A stretch of 64,000 bases of DNA, taken from Dicaeum eximium. Taxonomy: Eukaryota > Chordata > Aves > Passeriformes > Dicaeidae. Position numbers and translations under genes: made by a program. Below the pieces are notes generated by a model. It had not been told where the DNA came from. It was given only the letters and a program-made list of their open reading frames with translations, and searched no databases. Shown piece by piece: positions 62,941 to 64,000 of the stretch. The stretch covers positions 518,655 through 582,654 of the forward strand of contig VWZP01002576.1 in NCBI GenBank assembly GCA_013396995.1, in the 5' to 3' direction. Position 1 is the first letter of the stretch, and each line of letters opens with the position of its first letter.

Positions 62941-62967
62941 GATGGGTTTTTTGTTGGGGTTAGGGGG
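62939..62967 (+). other. Second G-quadruplex motif
   Basis: Four runs, GGG (62939-62941), GGG (62944-62946), GGGG (62956-62959) and GGGGG (62963-62967), with loops of 2, 9 and 3, on the sense strand 125 bases after the first motif. Confidence 0.7.
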
Positions 62968-64000
62968 TTTTTTGTATCCAGTAAACGCTTTAAAAGTCAA
63001 AGCACCTGAAGTCGAAAGTCAGTGTCTGGTAATGCAAGTCCGCGTCTTGCATCTCTGATTTTTTTTTACTGATACAGATTTTAAGGGAAAATTTTAAGCT
63101 GTATTTTGGGTTTTGTTTAGGAGAAGAGAAGTTTTTCAACTGCTGACCATAGTCTAGAGAAATAAATCTCAAAAATAGTTAAGGACTTGGTCCACTGTTA
63201 TTTCCATTAACATACTTCATAAAGCCTAGTAATGGCAACATCTTTTCTGATAGAAAGCAGTAGTGACCTATAGGAAAATGTTAAAGCAAGAATGATTACT
63301 TGGACTTACATCTCCTTCTTCTGACAATGTAAAAAGGGTAAAAGTATTTTCTGTCTTTAAATTATTATCCTATAAATAGTTATATTGGGAAATATTCACT
63401 GTGGTGCAAAATCTGGGATTAGGGTTACTAAAATTATCCTAGCAAGTGGAGTGTAATATTCAGCATTTACTGAAAGTCATTAATGGCGTAGATCAATCTC
63501 CTGAAGGTCTTATTTGGAGGAAGTGAGCAATTTTAGTAACATTAGTGGAACTATATGCAGCTGACATTGTGAGGAGATTTTTCTCATTACACACTTTCAA
63601 ATAAATAAATACATGAATGCAAGCAAAAAGCAAATAACAAAGTACAACTTATGGGGGAGGGGAAAGGATGAATCAATGTGTTAAAAAAATCTATTGCTAA
63701 AAGAACTTCGATAAGGTATATCCAGAATGATGAGAATTTGTGAGCTCTGGATAGGGAAAAAATTTGGAATTGGTTTTATTGTGTCATGATTGCCTATGTA
63801 ATTTACCAGTAAAGATGAAATGGAAAAAGTTATTTAAAAAAGAAGATAAAATTATTTTTAATGTAAATTATAAATCTGTTCTGTGTCATGTTAAGATTGC
63901 TAGAATCGGAACATTTTGTATTCCAAAGGGTCTATGGGGCTATGGTGTCTGACATTTCTGGATGGTACAGTTCTTAACTGTACAATTAATTTCTAGTTAA
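62968..64000. other. AT-rich intronic sequence to the window end
   Basis: Nothing recognised. The next QKI exon has not been reached. Confidence 0.55.

Larger units (their letters stand above)
33653..64000 (+). other. QKI: 5' part of the QKI intron downstream of the exon (intron 4, partial)
   Basis: The next Quaking exon should encode [20 protein letters not shown], and no such reading is present in any frame to the end of the window. The right half is therefore the beginning of a phase-0 intron longer than 30 kb. It contains one CR1 remnant, several tandem duplications, G/T-rich tracts, GC-rich pockets and a conserved-element-like cluster near 48 kb. Confidence 0.88.

Noticed and set aside
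1..64000. Enrichment of ACTAAY Quaking motifs as evidence of autoregulation across the introns
   Set aside because: The six-base motif is expected dozens of times in 64 kb of AT-rich DNA, and I could not count or test against a shuffled background. Only sites with extra context are reported.
1..64000. CRISPR arrays, bacterial operons, phage or intact viral or LTR elements
   Set aside because: No regularly spaced repeats, no ribosome-binding-site/gene arrays, no retroviral coding similarity and no paired LTRs were seen. The sequence is vertebrate intron.

Overview
This window looks like vertebrate, most likely avian, genomic DNA. It is AT-rich and intron-dominated, and it carries three fragments that read like the 3' ends of CR1 LINEs, the dominant interspersed repeat of birds. 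It also has the strand-biased G/T-rich and A/C-rich low-complexity tracts often seen in bird introns. I see no prokaryotic gene organisation, CRISPR array, rRNA, tRNA or intact mobile element.

One coding segment can be named firmly. A 144-base exon at 33509-33652 on the + strand encodes 48 residues of Quaking (QKI), a STAR-family KH-domain RNA-binding protein. They correspond to about residues 135-182: the end of the KH domain and the start of QUA2. The exon has a T-rich acceptor and a GTAAGT donor, and both flanking introns are phase 0. Neither the preceding exon (GXXG part of the KH domain) nor the following one (rest of QUA2) is in the window. Positions 1-33508 are therefore the 3' part of one large QKI intron, and 33653-64000 the 5' part of the next (called intron 3 and intron 4 here, after mammalian numbering).

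Layout. 1-25 kb is AT-rich intron with one minus-strand CR1 remnant, a pyrimidine-rich tract, a TA/GATA microsatellite and a GC-rich pocket near 20.5 kb. 25.3-26.1 kb holds a GC-rich pocket with a 12-bp minisatellite. A block with the look of a conserved non-coding element follows directly and ends in a candidate 33-nt cassette microexon (26039-26071). That microexon is in phase with the QKI reading frame and would add 11 residues to the KH variable loop. 26-33 kb has a plus-strand CR1 piece and an unusual Lys/Glu-rich minus-strand ORF. After the exon, 33.6-47.7 kb is plain intron with a CR1 piece, acceptor-like sites and short tandem duplications. 47.7-49.8 kb is a second conserved-element-like cluster containing a candidate stop-bearing cassette exon. 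49.8-64 kb is AT-rich intron with several GC-rich pockets and strong G-quadruplex motifs.

The annotated product is a regulator of splicing and mRNA stability that is known to influence its own transcripts. The most useful leads are therefore the candidate splice elements inside its own introns: the 33-nt microexon, the 48.1 kb exon, ACTAAC-bearing acceptors and recursive-splice-like sites. All of these are predictions from sequence and none has been verified here.
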